Origin: Prosthecobacter sp.
Lineage (GTDB): Bacteria; Verrucomicrobiota; Verrucomicrobiia; Verrucomicrobiales; Verrucomicrobiaceae
DNA: 51,910 bases
Direction of reading: 5' to 3'
NCBI RefSeq assembly: GCF_014879935.1
Contig: NZ_JACSRD010000208.1
Span: 1 to 51,910 of the forward strand
A program made the translations under genes and the position numbers. Each line of letters begins with the position of its first letter. The first letter of the stretch is position 1. The notes under the pieces were generated by a model. The model was not told the origin of the DNA, did not search any database, and was given only the letters and a program-made list of their open reading frames with translations. This document shows positions 9,422 through 17,983 of this stretch, one piece after another.

Positions 9422-9644
9422 TCAGTTTAACCCATTCAAAAGCAGCTTTCAGAGCTAACACCCTAATCCGCCAAAAGACGGCTATCGGATACTCTTTGAA
9501 CGCGAAATCAATCATTAAAGGGAAACGTTTTCCTGTGTCTTGTTTACCGTTCACGCCAACCGTTTTCACCACTACAAGCAAGACAGAATCTATTCTCAGC
9601 AACATGCAGCATACAGCACCATCCATTCCGCGCCACCAAGCCAC

Positions 9645-11624
9645 TTATTTCACTATTGAAGGCTCCAAAAAAACTCGCAAAACAGGAGTCAGCACTTTCG
9701 TCGCGCCCTCACGAACCAGATGGTGCTTGTCGCCATACAGCGCATGTCCATTAAGCGAGAAACGATAGTGTCCGGTCGCTTTGTCGAGGAATGCTGGCCT
9801 GGGATCGATGATGCGTGCCCCGGCCTCTCTTACCGCCCTCAAAAAGCCTTCCCCTTCTCCGGCGACGCCGTTCCATGCGTCAGGCCGGGCCGAAAATAGC
9901 CTTTCGTCCGCACCAAAAAGCGTACAATACGCATGCGCCTTGGGGACAAGGTAAGGGTGCTCCGGCACCTGCAACATGATCCAGGGCTGGCAGCCCGAAC
10001 CTACCAGTTGTTTAACAGTGAGAATGATACGCTGCTGGTAATAGCTCAGATACTCGGTGGCAGAAACACCAGCAACCTTTCCCTTGAGTTCATAGACATG
10101 CCAGTAAGCAGCCAGCACCACATCCCGCACTTTGTGCTTAACCAACCACTCGAACACGGCTTGGTTTAGCGCCACGGTGTCCGTCTTCGGTCCGTTTGGC
10201 ACGGTGGCGTGGAAATCCAACAGCGGAGCGGTGCTCGCATGCATAATGCCCGCCCCAGAAACACCGGCCTCACTCAACATCTGATCAAAAGCGGGCATGG
10301 CGGCCATGGCATGACTGTCTCCCCAAAGTACAACCTGAACCTCAGCTGCCGGCGCTGGCTTTCCCAGGAGCACCAGTTTGTCTTCTTTCAGGTCATCCAG
10401 CATTGTCTGATGGGTGAACATGAAGGACGCCTCAGAATTTCTGCCGTAACCGTGGCTGAGGCCAGGCGGCACGCGCCAGGGGAGCCCATTAAAATGGAAG
10501 ATGCCCAACCCAGTCAGTAACAGCACCAGCGCCGCCGCACCGGCAGCCAGGAGCAGTGAACGTTGGCCGGACAGCAAGTGCCGCCGAAACGGCGTTTCCA
10601 CAAAACGCCACGACAGCACCGCCAGCAGGAAGGAACTGAGAATGACGAAAAACTTTGTCACCTTGCCCAACGAGACAAAACTCCAGTAGTTGATGAACGC
10701 CAGCACCGGCCAGTGCCAAAGATAGAGAGAATAGGAGATTAGCCCCACAAAGACCAGCGGCCTCAGGGAGAAGACCCGGCCGCACCAAGTGGGCGGGGGG
10801 GCACCAGCAGTGCGCTGGTTGCTCCAGATGAACAAACTGGCACCCAGGACGGGTGGCAGAGCCGCGAAGCCAGGAAAGTGTGTCTCGTCACTGTAGGTGA
10901 CATAGGTAAATAGAATGCCCGCAACACCGAGCCAGGAAACAGGCTCCCGAAACACTCCCAGCCGCTGTCCCCAGCTACTGGGAATGGCAGCCAAGCACGC
11001 GCCGACTAGCAACTCCCACGCACGCGAGGGCAGCAAAAAAAATGCCGAGGCCTGATCGGACCCCATGCGGTACGCGCTCCAGCCCAAGCTGGCGGCAAGG
11101 ATAGAAACCAACAAAAGAGACACGAGTCTGCGACCGCCGCAGCTGGCCAGGAACAGCAGCAGCGGCATGGCCAGGTAAAACTGCTCCTCAACCGCTAGAG
11201 ACCAAGTGTGGAGCAACGGTTTCTCCCAGGCGTCTGAGGTGAAATAGCCCGTATCCTGCCAGAAGTAAATGTTGCTGGCAAACAGTGACTGGAACAGTGC
11301 TGACCTGCCCAGCTTCGCATAGTCTTGCGGCAGCAGCAGCAGCCCGCCAGCGATCAGTGTCGCCAGCACCATGACCACCAATGCAGGCATGATGCGTCGG
11401 CATCGACGCTCCCAGAAGCGCACCAAGCTGAAGTGGCCGGAGTCCAGATCCCGCAGCAGCAGAGAGGTGATTAGGTAGCCTGAGATGACAAAGAAGACAT
11501 CTACCCCTGCATAGCCGCCCGGACACTTCAGACCAGCGTGGTAAAAGACCACACCAAGCACCGCGATGGCGCGCAGGCCATCGATCTCGGAACGGTAGTC
11601 CCCATGTTGGACGTTGGATGGCAT
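9645..11624 (-). CDS. OafA-type acyltransferase with C-terminal SGNH domain
   Basis: A 659-residue two-domain O-acyltransferase. Residues about 10-370 form the membrane acyltransferase-3 domain, with IDGLRAIAVLGVVFYHAG (Arg 18, His 29) and VDVFFVISGYLIT. Residues about 420-659 form a periplasmic SGNH hydrolase-like domain, with VLWGDSHAM near residue 435 and a late DKHHLVREGA block supplying the Asp/His pair. Such fusions O-acetylate O-antigen or peptidoglycan in the periplasm. The ATG at 11624 is chosen because AGGAA lies six bases upstream; an ATG at 11645 is also possible. A paralogue of the same design lies at 17980-19884. Confidence 0.9.
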   Translation of the reverse strand: MPSNVQHGDYRSEIDGLRAIAVLGVVFYHAGLKCPGGYAGVDVFFVISGYLITSLLLRDLDSGHFSLVRFWERRCRRIMPALVVMVLATLIAGGLLLLPQDYAKLGRSALFQSLFASNIYFWQDTGYFTSDAWEKPLLHTWSLAVEEQFYLAMPLLLFLASCGGRRLVSLLLVSILAASLGWSAYRMGSDQASAFFLLPSRAWELLVGACLAAIPSSWGQRLGVFREPVSWLGVAGILFTYVTYSDETHFPGFAALPPVLGASLFIWSNQRTAGAPPPTWCGRVFSLRPLVFVGLISYSLYLWHWPVLAFINYWSFVSLGKVTKFFVILSSFLLAVLSWRFVETPFRRHLLSGQRSLLLAAGAAALVLLLTGLGIFHFNGLPWRVPPGLSHGYGRNSEASFMFTHQTMLDDLKEDKLVLLGKPAPAAEVQVVLWGDSHAMAAMPAFDQMLSEAGVSGAGIMHASTAPLLDFHATVPNGPKTDTVALNQAVFEWLVKHKVRDVVLAAYWHVYELKGKVAGVSATEYLSYYQQRIILTVKQLVGSGCQPWIMLQVPEHPYLVPKAHAYCTLFGADERLFSARPDAWNGVAGEGEGFLRAVREAGARIIDPRPAFLDKATGHYRFSLNGHALYGDKHHLVREGATKVLTPVLRVFLEPSIVK

Positions 11625-11649
11625 TACCGGTTCCTGTATTTGCATCGCC

Positions 11650-12474
11650 TCAGCGCGGCACAGCCACAAAGTCGTAAGAACCGAGTTCCGGAACCACACG
11701 CCGCGCAGATGCCTCATCTGCAATGCGAGTGGTCTTGTCGCTGAGGCAGATGTCGTAGTTCATCTCTTTGAAGAAGGAGGAGAACTTCTCAAAGGTGTGG
11801 CCACGCTTCTCATTCTCATAGAAGCAGAACTCGAACACGATGACGGGCCGCCAGCGCTGGATGGACTTTCGCCCCCCCTCCAAGATCTCATACTCGTGGC
11901 CGTCCGTGTCGATCTTGATGAAGTCCAGGTTCGTCAGCCTTTCCTGCTGCGCCAGGCCGTCAATGGACAAGGTCGGACAGCTGACGTGGTGCGCCTGACC
12001 GAGGTGTACTTCATGCATTTCCCCGCCGGCATCGTCCAGCCGCCAGCTCGGATAGGCGATCATGCCCGCAGTTGCCGGAGAGCCGTCTCCCATGAAGGCC
12101 TGCACCGCCTTGATGCGTGGTTTAAGGTCAGGATTCAGGTCGATGTTCCGCATGAGTCGCTTGTAAGCGTGATCTGTGGGCTCCACGGCGATGATCCGAG
12201 TGCTGGCATTCCGCGACGCCAGTGGCAGGCAGATGGCACCGATGTTGGCACCAATATCGATGGCGCAGAAGTTCTCTTTGCGCGGGAGAAGGGAGTCATC
12301 AATGACCCATTTCTGAAAGCTGCCGAAGAGAAACAGTGAGAGGTCGATGCCCTCCGCCAGATCCGCGTCAAAGCGGACGCCATTGCGGGAGATGACGCGC
12401 TGCTGTCTGAAGCCGATGAGCCGCAGGGCACGATAGATGAGCTTGGCGACGCCGATCTTGGTTTTGGTGTTCAC
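11650..12474 (-). CDS. FkbM-family methyltransferase
   Basis: A 274-residue SAM-dependent methyltransferase. Motif I reads FCAIDIGANIGAICLPLA, followed by RIIAVEPTDHAY, the acidic residue that binds the SAM ribose. LDFIKIDTDGHEYEILEGG is the FkbM signature. In sugar clusters such enzymes usually O-methylate a hydroxyl of a sugar or lipid-linked glycan. The start is a GTG at 12474 without an obvious ribosome binding site, so the true N-terminus could be slightly different. It lies between the membrane protein at 12497-13903 and the SGNH acyltransferase. Confidence 0.85.
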   Translation of the reverse strand: MNTKTKIGVAKLIYRALRLIGFRQQRVISRNGVRFDADLAEGIDLSLFLFGSFQKWVIDDSLLPRKENFCAIDIGANIGAICLPLASRNASTRIIAVEPTDHAYKRLMRNIDLNPDLKPRIKAVQAFMGDGSPATAGMIAYPSWRLDDAGGEMHEVHLGQAHHVSCPTLSIDGLAQQERLTNLDFIKIDTDGHEYEILEGGRKSIQRWRPVIVFEFCFYENEKRGHTFEKFSSFFKEMNYDICLSDKTTRIADEASARRVVPELGSYDFVAVPR

Positions 12475-12496
12475 AAATAGGAGGAATCTGGAGCGT

Positions 12497-13903
12497 TCAG
12501 AAGGACACGGAATGCTTGTGGAAGAAGCGGGCGCAACCGGTGTTGCGCCAGTCGGTGGGGTCGGGAGTGAGGTCGTTGAAAAACAGGGTGGACGGGCGCG
12601 CGATCAGCGGCGGCACCCGGACCTCCGCCTCAGTGCTGGAGCGAATGTATTCATGGCGCCAGGAGCTTTGCAGGTCGTAGCGTAACGCCTCGCCACTGAC
12701 CAGATCACGCCATGCATTCCTCACGTTGTTGGCGGGAAACACAACCGCCATGCCGAGGAGAAGGAAGACACCCACGGAGAACAACACGCGTGGCCGCGGC
12801 AGCCGCAGGTCCAGGGAACGCAGCAGCCCGGCCAACCCCGCCAGCAGCACCCACCAGTCGATGATGAAGAAGAACAGGATGAGATTCACCGCACGCAGTG
12901 GAAGGGCAGCCCCCATGCTCCAGGCACCGAGGAAGAACGCCCCAAACACACCGCCAGCCATCAGCAGCAGCGCCAGGACTATTAGCTCCAGGGACTGCTT
13001 CCGCGACACAATCCAGGACACCGGCCATGCGCTGAGGGCGATGAGTGAGAAGGGAACAAACGGCACGTGAACAAGCCAGGAGCCGATGTGCTGCACGCCC
13101 AGTTTCAGAGTCAGCGCCAGCGACGCGGGCAAGACATGGTTGACACCATTGGAATAAAGAGAGCTACGGTTGGCATTTCCAGGGGAAAGCATTACAAGAG
13201 CGACCCCCAGAACAATGGCGAGAAGCATCACGGCCAGCGGCTTGCTCAGGCTGCGGTTTCTCCACAGGAACAAGGCATTCCATGCCAAGGCGTGGAGCAG
13301 CAGCAAGGCCATGGCCACCTCCGTGCATCCGGTGGCGAGCACCGCCAGCAGACCTATGATCACGAGCCTCATGACGGACGGCCGCCATGCGGGTTCCAGA
13401 CTGCGCCTACCTACCAGCGCCGCCATCACCAGGGAAATGACCGCCGGCAGCATATAGCCGGAAGATCCGGTGCCCCAGTAGAAGCCCTGTGCTGTGCTGG
13501 CCATGCCCCAGAGAAACAACGTCACTCCCAAAAGCGCAGCAGCCCATTTCCAGGAGCGAGATTGGTCTGAAAACCAGGCGCCCACCGCCCAGCGGGCAGA
13601 GGCCACCAAGCCCAGAACGAGGCAGACGCTGTAGCATTTAAAGGCTCCAAACGACAGCAGGATGGGATTCATGAACAGGAACGCCGACGAAGTGAAGCGT
13701 CCGGTGGTCGTGTTGTAATAGTCCACATTGGCCTTTACAAAGCCCTTCTCCAGAGTGTCAGCGGCCATGTACCAGTCGTCTGCGGAGGGATGGGCATGCA
13801 TTCCCAGTAACACGAAGGGAAGCACACCCACCACGGCAAACAGCACAGCCAGAACGCCCGGCAGGCGGCTGGAGGCGGCATCACGCAAGCTTGTCATCAA
13901 CAT
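12497..13903 (-). CDS. Polytopic membrane protein, possible DUF6056/GT-C type
   Basis: A protein of about 468 residues with around ten hydrophobic segments. After the first helix comes HAHPSADDWYMAADTLEKGF, with an acidic pair in the first predicted outer loop followed by a Thr/Ser-rich stretch. This is reminiscent of DUF6056-like and GT-C-like membrane proteins. No motif proves catalysis. ATG codons at 13903 and 13897 are both possible; the longer in-frame extension to 14074 would run through the upstream methyltransferase and looks spurious. The gene overlaps the end of that methyltransferase by about 20 bases. Either start is compatible with a transfer or export role in the glycan pathway. 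Confidence 0.6.
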   Translation of the reverse strand: MLMTSLRDAASSRLPGVLAVLFAVVGVLPFVLLGMHAHPSADDWYMAADTLEKGFVKANVDYYNTTTGRFTSSAFLFMNPILLSFGAFKCYSVCLVLGLVASARWAVGAWFSDQSRSWKWAAALLGVTLFLWGMASTAQGFYWGTGSSGYMLPAVISLVMAALVGRRSLEPAWRPSVMRLVIIGLLAVLATGCTEVAMALLLLHALAWNALFLWRNRSLSKPLAVMLLAIVLGVALVMLSPGNANRSSLYSNGVNHVLPASLALTLKLGVQHIGSWLVHVPFVPFSLIALSAWPVSWIVSRKQSLELIVLALLLMAGGVFGAFFLGAWSMGAALPLRAVNLILFFFIIDWWVLLAGLAGLLRSLDLRLPRPRVLFSVGVFLLLGMAVVFPANNVRNAWRDLVSGEALRYDLQSSWRHEYIRSSTEAEVRVPPLIARPSTLFFNDLTPDPTDWRNTGCARFFHKHSVSF

Positions 13904-14660
13904 GAGTGGTTTTGCGTTCCAAAACAACAAGCAGGCGGCCGGCAAAAAGGGCTGGAAGGAGTCGCAGCCCACGCTCCACCAGACGCACGAGAGGCAACAG
14001 CTTGTCAGGGTACAGTTGGGGACCACGCAAGCCGCCACACAACAACCAAGCCCAGCCAGGTTCGCGGCCCACATGGATCACCCTCCAGTCCCGCTCGATA
14101 TTTTCCACCAGCCCCTCGTGCTGCACAAAAATGCGCCAACTGTTTCCCTGCGCAGCATAATAAGAATGAGTGGCCGGATCAAAATCCTGAGGCGCATTCC
14201 ACTCAATGGGCACTCCAAAGCCAAGAGGTTCATGGTGGAAGAAGCGCATTATGAGCCGGGGAAGCCAGCCCATGCCAGGCTCGAAGATGATCACTCTGCC
14301 TGCAGGCCGAACGACACGCGCCATCTCTGCCAGCGCCCGTCCTGGGTACTGCAGGTGATGGAACACATCGAAAAGAATCAGATTCCCCACGGCGGCATCC
14401 GGCCAGTTCAATGCATAGACATTTTCCACACGGTCCAGCCATGGATTGGGGAAAAGATCTGACGTGAGGCAATCAGGGAGCACGTCCTTGATGTTCCCCA
14501 TGCCAGAACCCAATTCCAGCATGCCCCCCCCGTTTCCCGGCAGAGTCCATCGTGCAATCTTCTGATAAAAATCACGGTAAACACGCTGTAGCACCGGCTT
14601 GCGCTCCCAGTGCGCGCGGTTCTCCTGGATCTCAATGTCGTGCTGGGAGATTTCGATCAT
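13881..14660 (-). CDS. Class I SAM-dependent methyltransferase
   Basis: A 259-residue protein. GGMLELGSGMGNIKDVLPDCLTS is motif I, NLILFDVFHHLQYPGRALAEM is the motif II/III block with the Asp-Val-Phe-His-His pattern of methyltransferase-11 enzymes, and VVRPAGRVIIFEPGMG follows. The C-terminal third is less typical and ends in hydrophobic and basic residues, perhaps for membrane association. The substrate is probably a sugar or lipid-linked intermediate, given the neighbours, but cannot be named. It lies 18 bases downstream of the methyltransferase-GT2 fusion gene. Confidence 0.82.
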   Translation of the reverse strand: MIEISQHDIEIQENRAHWERKPVLQRVYRDFYQKIARWTLPGNGGGMLELGSGMGNIKDVLPDCLTSDLFPNPWLDRVENVYALNWPDAAVGNLILFDVFHHLQYPGRALAEMARVVRPAGRVIIFEPGMGWLPRLIMRFFHHEPLGFGVPIEWNAPQDFDPATHSYYAAQGNSWRIFVQHEGLVENIERDWRVIHVGREPGWAWLLCGGLRGPQLYPDKLLPLVRLVERGLRLLPALFAGRLLVVLERKTTHVDDKLA

Positions 14661-14678
14661 GGCAGAGAAGCTGGCCGC

Positions 14679-16160
14679 TCACATCTGGGGAAGCTTGAGC
14701 TTCAGAAACGCGGCCCAGCAGAAGCGGAGCATCACGAGGCCGTTTTTGAAGCGGCGGTTCATCTTTGTGTCGCCGTAGGTGCGCTCCTGGTAGTGCACGG
14801 GCATGTCCACAATGCGCAGGTTCAACCGCGCCGCTCCGAAAAGGAGTTCGTAGTCTCCCCAGCGGTCCTCGGCGCCCCAGGTGTCGATCATGCCGTTGAT
14901 CTTATCCCAGTCGCGCTGCCACAGCACCTTGGTGCCGCACAGTGTGTCGCGAACTGGCGATCCGAGCAGGTAGGAGAATAGCGTCGCAAAGCCCTTGTTC
15001 CCCAGCATGTTGGCAAACTTCATAGCCTGTCCCTGCATGGGATAGACCATGCGGGAACCATTGATGAAGTCCCCCTTGCCAGATGCGATGGCCTCAACAA
15101 ATCGAGGCAGTTCCTCCGGCATCACGGTGAGGTCAGCATCCAGGATTAGCAATATGTCCCCTGTGGCGGCACGGAATCCGGTCCACACATTGCGCGATTT
15201 GGAAATGGCGGGACCTTCGACGAGGCGGATGTTTTTCTGCGGAAACTCCGCCTGCATGCGACGCACTTCATCAGCAGTGCCGTCTGTGGACTTGTCATCG
15301 CAAAAGATGATCTCCGTCTCCCTGCCAAGCTGCGGCATGCGCTCCACAGCGGATCGCACATTGCCCTTCTCATCCTTGCACGGAATGACCACGGAGACTT
15401 TGAAGTTGGTGACAGGCTGAGGACGTGGCGCAGGACGCGCCACGATGAAGTGGCAGAGATTCAGTCGCTCGATGCCCGGCATCCAGGCGATGAACTTGTT
15501 CATCAGCCGTCCCAGCACAGGAATGCCGAAGGGCATGAGCACACGTCGGGTGACGTGCAGCATCTCCAGCCCGGACAGATTCAGCAGGTTCTCATAGTCC
15601 CGCACGGAGAGCCAGCTCGGCTCCACTTTGGGGCTCTTGAGGTTAGACCGTTCGGCAAAGGAGACAAACGGTTCCCAAAGGTGGTTGTAGGTGAAGATGA
15701 TGATGCGCGTGTGTGGAAGACAGACCCCGTTCACCAGCGTGAGCATGGCCTGGATGTCCACGGTATCGGTCGTGTCCTGGATGAGGATGGTGTCAAACGG
15801 GCCCTCCGGCAAGCTGGTCTCCGGATCCATGACGCGAACGTCCGCCTGCGGATGCTTCTGGCGGGCAATTTCCACCATCTTCGGGCTGACGTCGACGGCG
15901 GTCACGGAGGAGGCCGTCACATACTCCAGCAGTTTGCCCGTCTGGCAGCGAATGAAGAGGAGACGGCCCGCGCTCCCGACCAGTGTCTTCAACTCCTGCC
16001 CCACAAGATCGTAGAAGTATTGGTTGCGGCTGATGTGGTAGTCCCGCTGCGCGGCGTTGGCCTCAGCAGACTGGACAATGCTCTGCCGCTTGCCTTCAAT
16101 GGCGGCCATGCCCCAAAGTATGGAGCCGTCGGGGGACGGGGTGTTGCTTGTGTCGCTCAT
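14679..16160 (-). CDS. Fusion of methyltransferase-like domain and GT2 glycosyltransferase
   Basis: A 493-residue two-domain protein. Residues about 40-245 have a class I methyltransferase fold pattern (AVDVSPKMVEIAR at about 88-100; FDTILIQDTTDTVD; GVCLPHTRIIIFTYNH). The SAM-binding loop, however, reads LLFIRCQTGKLLE at about 67-79, where Asp and Gly residues are normally found. Residues about 254-480 form a GT2 domain: KVSVVIPCKDEKGNVRSAV, IIFCDDKSTDGT, and the DxD as ILDADLTVMPEE at 341-343. The GT2 half resembles polyprenyl-phosphate sugar synthases but lacks membrane helices. The methyltransferase half may be inactive or regulatory. Confidence 0.85.
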   Translation of the reverse strand: MSDTSNTPSPDGSILWGMAAIEGKRQSIVQSAEANAAQRDYHISRNQYFYDLVGQELKTLVGSAGRLLFIRCQTGKLLEYVTASSVTAVDVSPKMVEIARQKHPQADVRVMDPETSLPEGPFDTILIQDTTDTVDIQAMLTLVNGVCLPHTRIIIFTYNHLWEPFVSFAERSNLKSPKVEPSWLSVRDYENLLNLSGLEMLHVTRRVLMPFGIPVLGRLMNKFIAWMPGIERLNLCHFIVARPAPRPQPVTNFKVSVVIPCKDEKGNVRSAVERMPQLGRETEIIFCDDKSTDGTADEVRRMQAEFPQKNIRLVEGPAISKSRNVWTGFRAATGDILLILDADLTVMPEELPRFVEAIASGKGDFINGSRMVYPMQGQAMKFANMLGNKGFATLFSYLLGSPVRDTLCGTKVLWQRDWDKINGMIDTWGAEDRWGDYELLFGAARLNLRIVDMPVHYQERTYGDTKMNRRFKNGLVMLRFCWAAFLKLKLPQM

Positions 16161-16183
16161 GGCTGTGTGGGGGGAAAACGGCC

Positions 16184-17242
16184 TCAGGCTGTCTGGGTGC
16201 GAGCGACCCAGGACTGGTGGATTTCCTCAAATGTGGTTTTGAGGTCTTTGGTGATGCCCCAGCCTGGATAGTGAGCCTTCATTTTGTCGAGATTGGAGAT
16301 GTAGCAGATGTGGTCCCCCTGGCGGTTCTGCTCCACGTATTCATGGTGCATGGGCTTGCCGGAGATGGAGGAAATGAGGTCAAACGCCTCCAGGATGGAG
16401 ATCGAATTGTCACGACCGCCGCCGATATTGTACACCTCACCCTGCCGTGGCGTGGCGATGAAGTGCTCCATGAAGCTGACCACGTCGTGGCTATGGATGT
16501 TGTCGCGTACCTGCTTTCCCTTGTAGCCGAACACACGGTAGGTGCGCCCTTCCAGGTTGCAGCGGATTAGATAGCTGAGAAAGCCGTGCAGTTCCACGCC
16601 GCTGTGGTTTGGGCCGGTCAGGCAGCCGCCACGCAACGCGCAGGTCGGCATGCCAAAGTAGCGGCCGTATTCCTGCACCATTACATCCGCGGCCACCTTG
16701 GATGCACCGAAGAGCGAATGCTTGCTCTGGTCGATGCGGAAGGTCTCGCGGATGCCATCACTGTAGGTCTCGTCGGCGTAGTCCCAACGCTTTTCCAGCT
16801 CGTTCAGAGCGATCTCATTCGGCGCGTCCCCATAAACCTTGTTGGTGCTCATGTGGACGAAGGGAGACTCTGGACAGGCCAGACGCGAGGCCTCCAGGAA
16901 GTTCAGAGTGCCCACGGCATTGACATCGAAATCATCAAAGGGACGGCTCGCGGCAAGATCGTGGCTGGGCTGCGCGGCGGTGTGGACGATGGCGGAAGGT
17001 TTCAACTCCTGTAGCAGGGCAAGCACGCCAGCGCGGTCACGGATGTCCAGCTCATGATGTTGGAAGGACGGAAACTCGTTCTTCAGTCGCTGCGTGTTCC
17101 ATCGAGTGTCACCACCAGGGCCGAAAAAATCTGCGCGCATGTTGTTGTCAACCCCGTGCACTGTCCATCCGGCCTGGGAGAAATGGGTGACGACTTCAGA
17201 GCCGATGAGGCCCGAGGATCCGGTGACAAGGAGTGTTTTCAT
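16184..17242 (-). CDS. SDR-family NAD-dependent sugar epimerase/dehydratase (CDP-paratose/tyvelose epimerase-like)
   Basis: A 352-residue extended short-chain dehydrogenase. The NAD-binding motif is [14 protein letters not shown] at about 4-17. [14 protein letters not shown] at about 130-143 and [14 protein letters not shown] resemble CDP-tyvelose 2-epimerases and related nucleotide-sugar enzymes. The catalytic Tyr-x3-Lys is replaced by Phe-x3-Lys (SLFGASK, Phe 178 and Lys 182); the codon read on the minus strand is TTC. The enzyme probably converts a nucleotide sugar for the cluster's transferases. It is the only clear nucleotide-sugar enzyme here, so other precursors must come from elsewhere. 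Confidence 0.82.
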   Translation of the reverse strand: MKTLLVTGSSGLIGSEVVTHFSQAGWTVHGVDNNMRADFFGPGGDTRWNTQRLKNEFPSFQHHELDIRDRAGVLALLQELKPSAIVHTAAQPSHDLAASRPFDDFDVNAVGTLNFLEASRLACPESPFVHMSTNKVYGDAPNEIALNELEKRWDYADETYSDGIRETFRIDQSKHSLFGASKVAADVMVQEYGRYFGMPTCALRGGCLTGPNHSGVELHGFLSYLIRCNLEGRTYRVFGYKGKQVRDNIHSHDVVSFMEHFIATPRQGEVYNIGGGRDNSISILEAFDLISSISGKPMHHEYVEQNRQGDHICYISNLDKMKAHYPGWGITKDLKTTFEEIHQSWVARTQTA

Positions 17243-17317
17243 GGTTGAACTGGGCAGCTAAGGGGTGGTGTGGAAGTTAGGGGCAAGCGCTCTTGGAGGG
17301 CGGGAAACAGCAGGTGG

Positions 17318-17983
17318 TCAGGATGCACCCTGGTTTACATGGGCCCAGAGCGTGCCATACACGGTGATGGCAGAGCCAAAGGACTCATCGACAGCACGCT
17401 TTACGCCCGGCCAGAAGGCCGAGTAGTCGTGACCGGCGATGATCGGCACGCCTTTCTGCCTGGCCCAGGTGATGTCGGTCAGCACATGCTCATACTCATG
17501 GCTCGCATCAATGAAAATCATGGCAGGCGTGGGGCCATCATAGCTGGCGCAAAACTGGGTGCTAGGTCCCTCAAACAGCGTGACGTCGCAATTCTGCCGG
17601 ATGTAGTGCAGGCTCCGGACGGCAAAGTCCCGGTGCGCCAGGGGCGCGAGGCCGAGGGGGTTCCAACTGTAATCGTCAATAGAGATCAACTCTTTGCCGT
17701 TCATCTTCCAGCCGGCCATGGCCTGGGTGGTGAATCCAAACAGCGTGCCAACCTCGATGATGGGACCGTCGAAGGCGTTCGAGCGGCGCACCAGTTCACT
17801 TAGAAACTCAAGCTCCTCCGGCTGCACGGAGCCTTCAAAACCCGGCTGGGTACGGTTGCGGAAATTCAAAAAGGTGGCCAGTTCCTTGCGATGCCGCAGC
17901 ACATCCCGTCCCTTCATCAGCGTTCGCAGGAAGTTTCGGACCAGCCGTCTGATCATCAAAGACAGGGGAGTGGCGATGTTCAT
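17318..17983 (-). CDS. Class I SAM-dependent methyltransferase (methyltransferase-24 type)
   Basis: A 221-residue protein. GPIIEVGTLFGFTTQAMAGW is the SAM-binding motif, LISIDDYSWNPLG supplies the acidic residue of the second strand, and AMIFIDASHEYEHVLTDI with IIAGHDYS are typical of the family that includes cephalosporin-hydroxylase-like and sugar methyltransferases. The start is coupled by an ATGA overlap (17980-17983) to the upstream SGNH acyltransferase. A role in methylating the glycan is inferred from location only. Confidence 0.8.
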   Translation of the reverse strand: MNIATPLSLMIRRLVRNFLRTLMKGRDVLRHRKELATFLNFRNRTQPGFEGSVQPEELEFLSELVRRSNAFDGPIIEVGTLFGFTTQAMAGWKMNGKELISIDDYSWNPLGLAPLAHRDFAVRSLHYIRQNCDVTLFEGPSTQFCASYDGPTPAMIFIDASHEYEHVLTDITWARQKGVPIIAGHDYSAFWPGVKRAVDESFGSAITVYGTLWAHVNQGAS

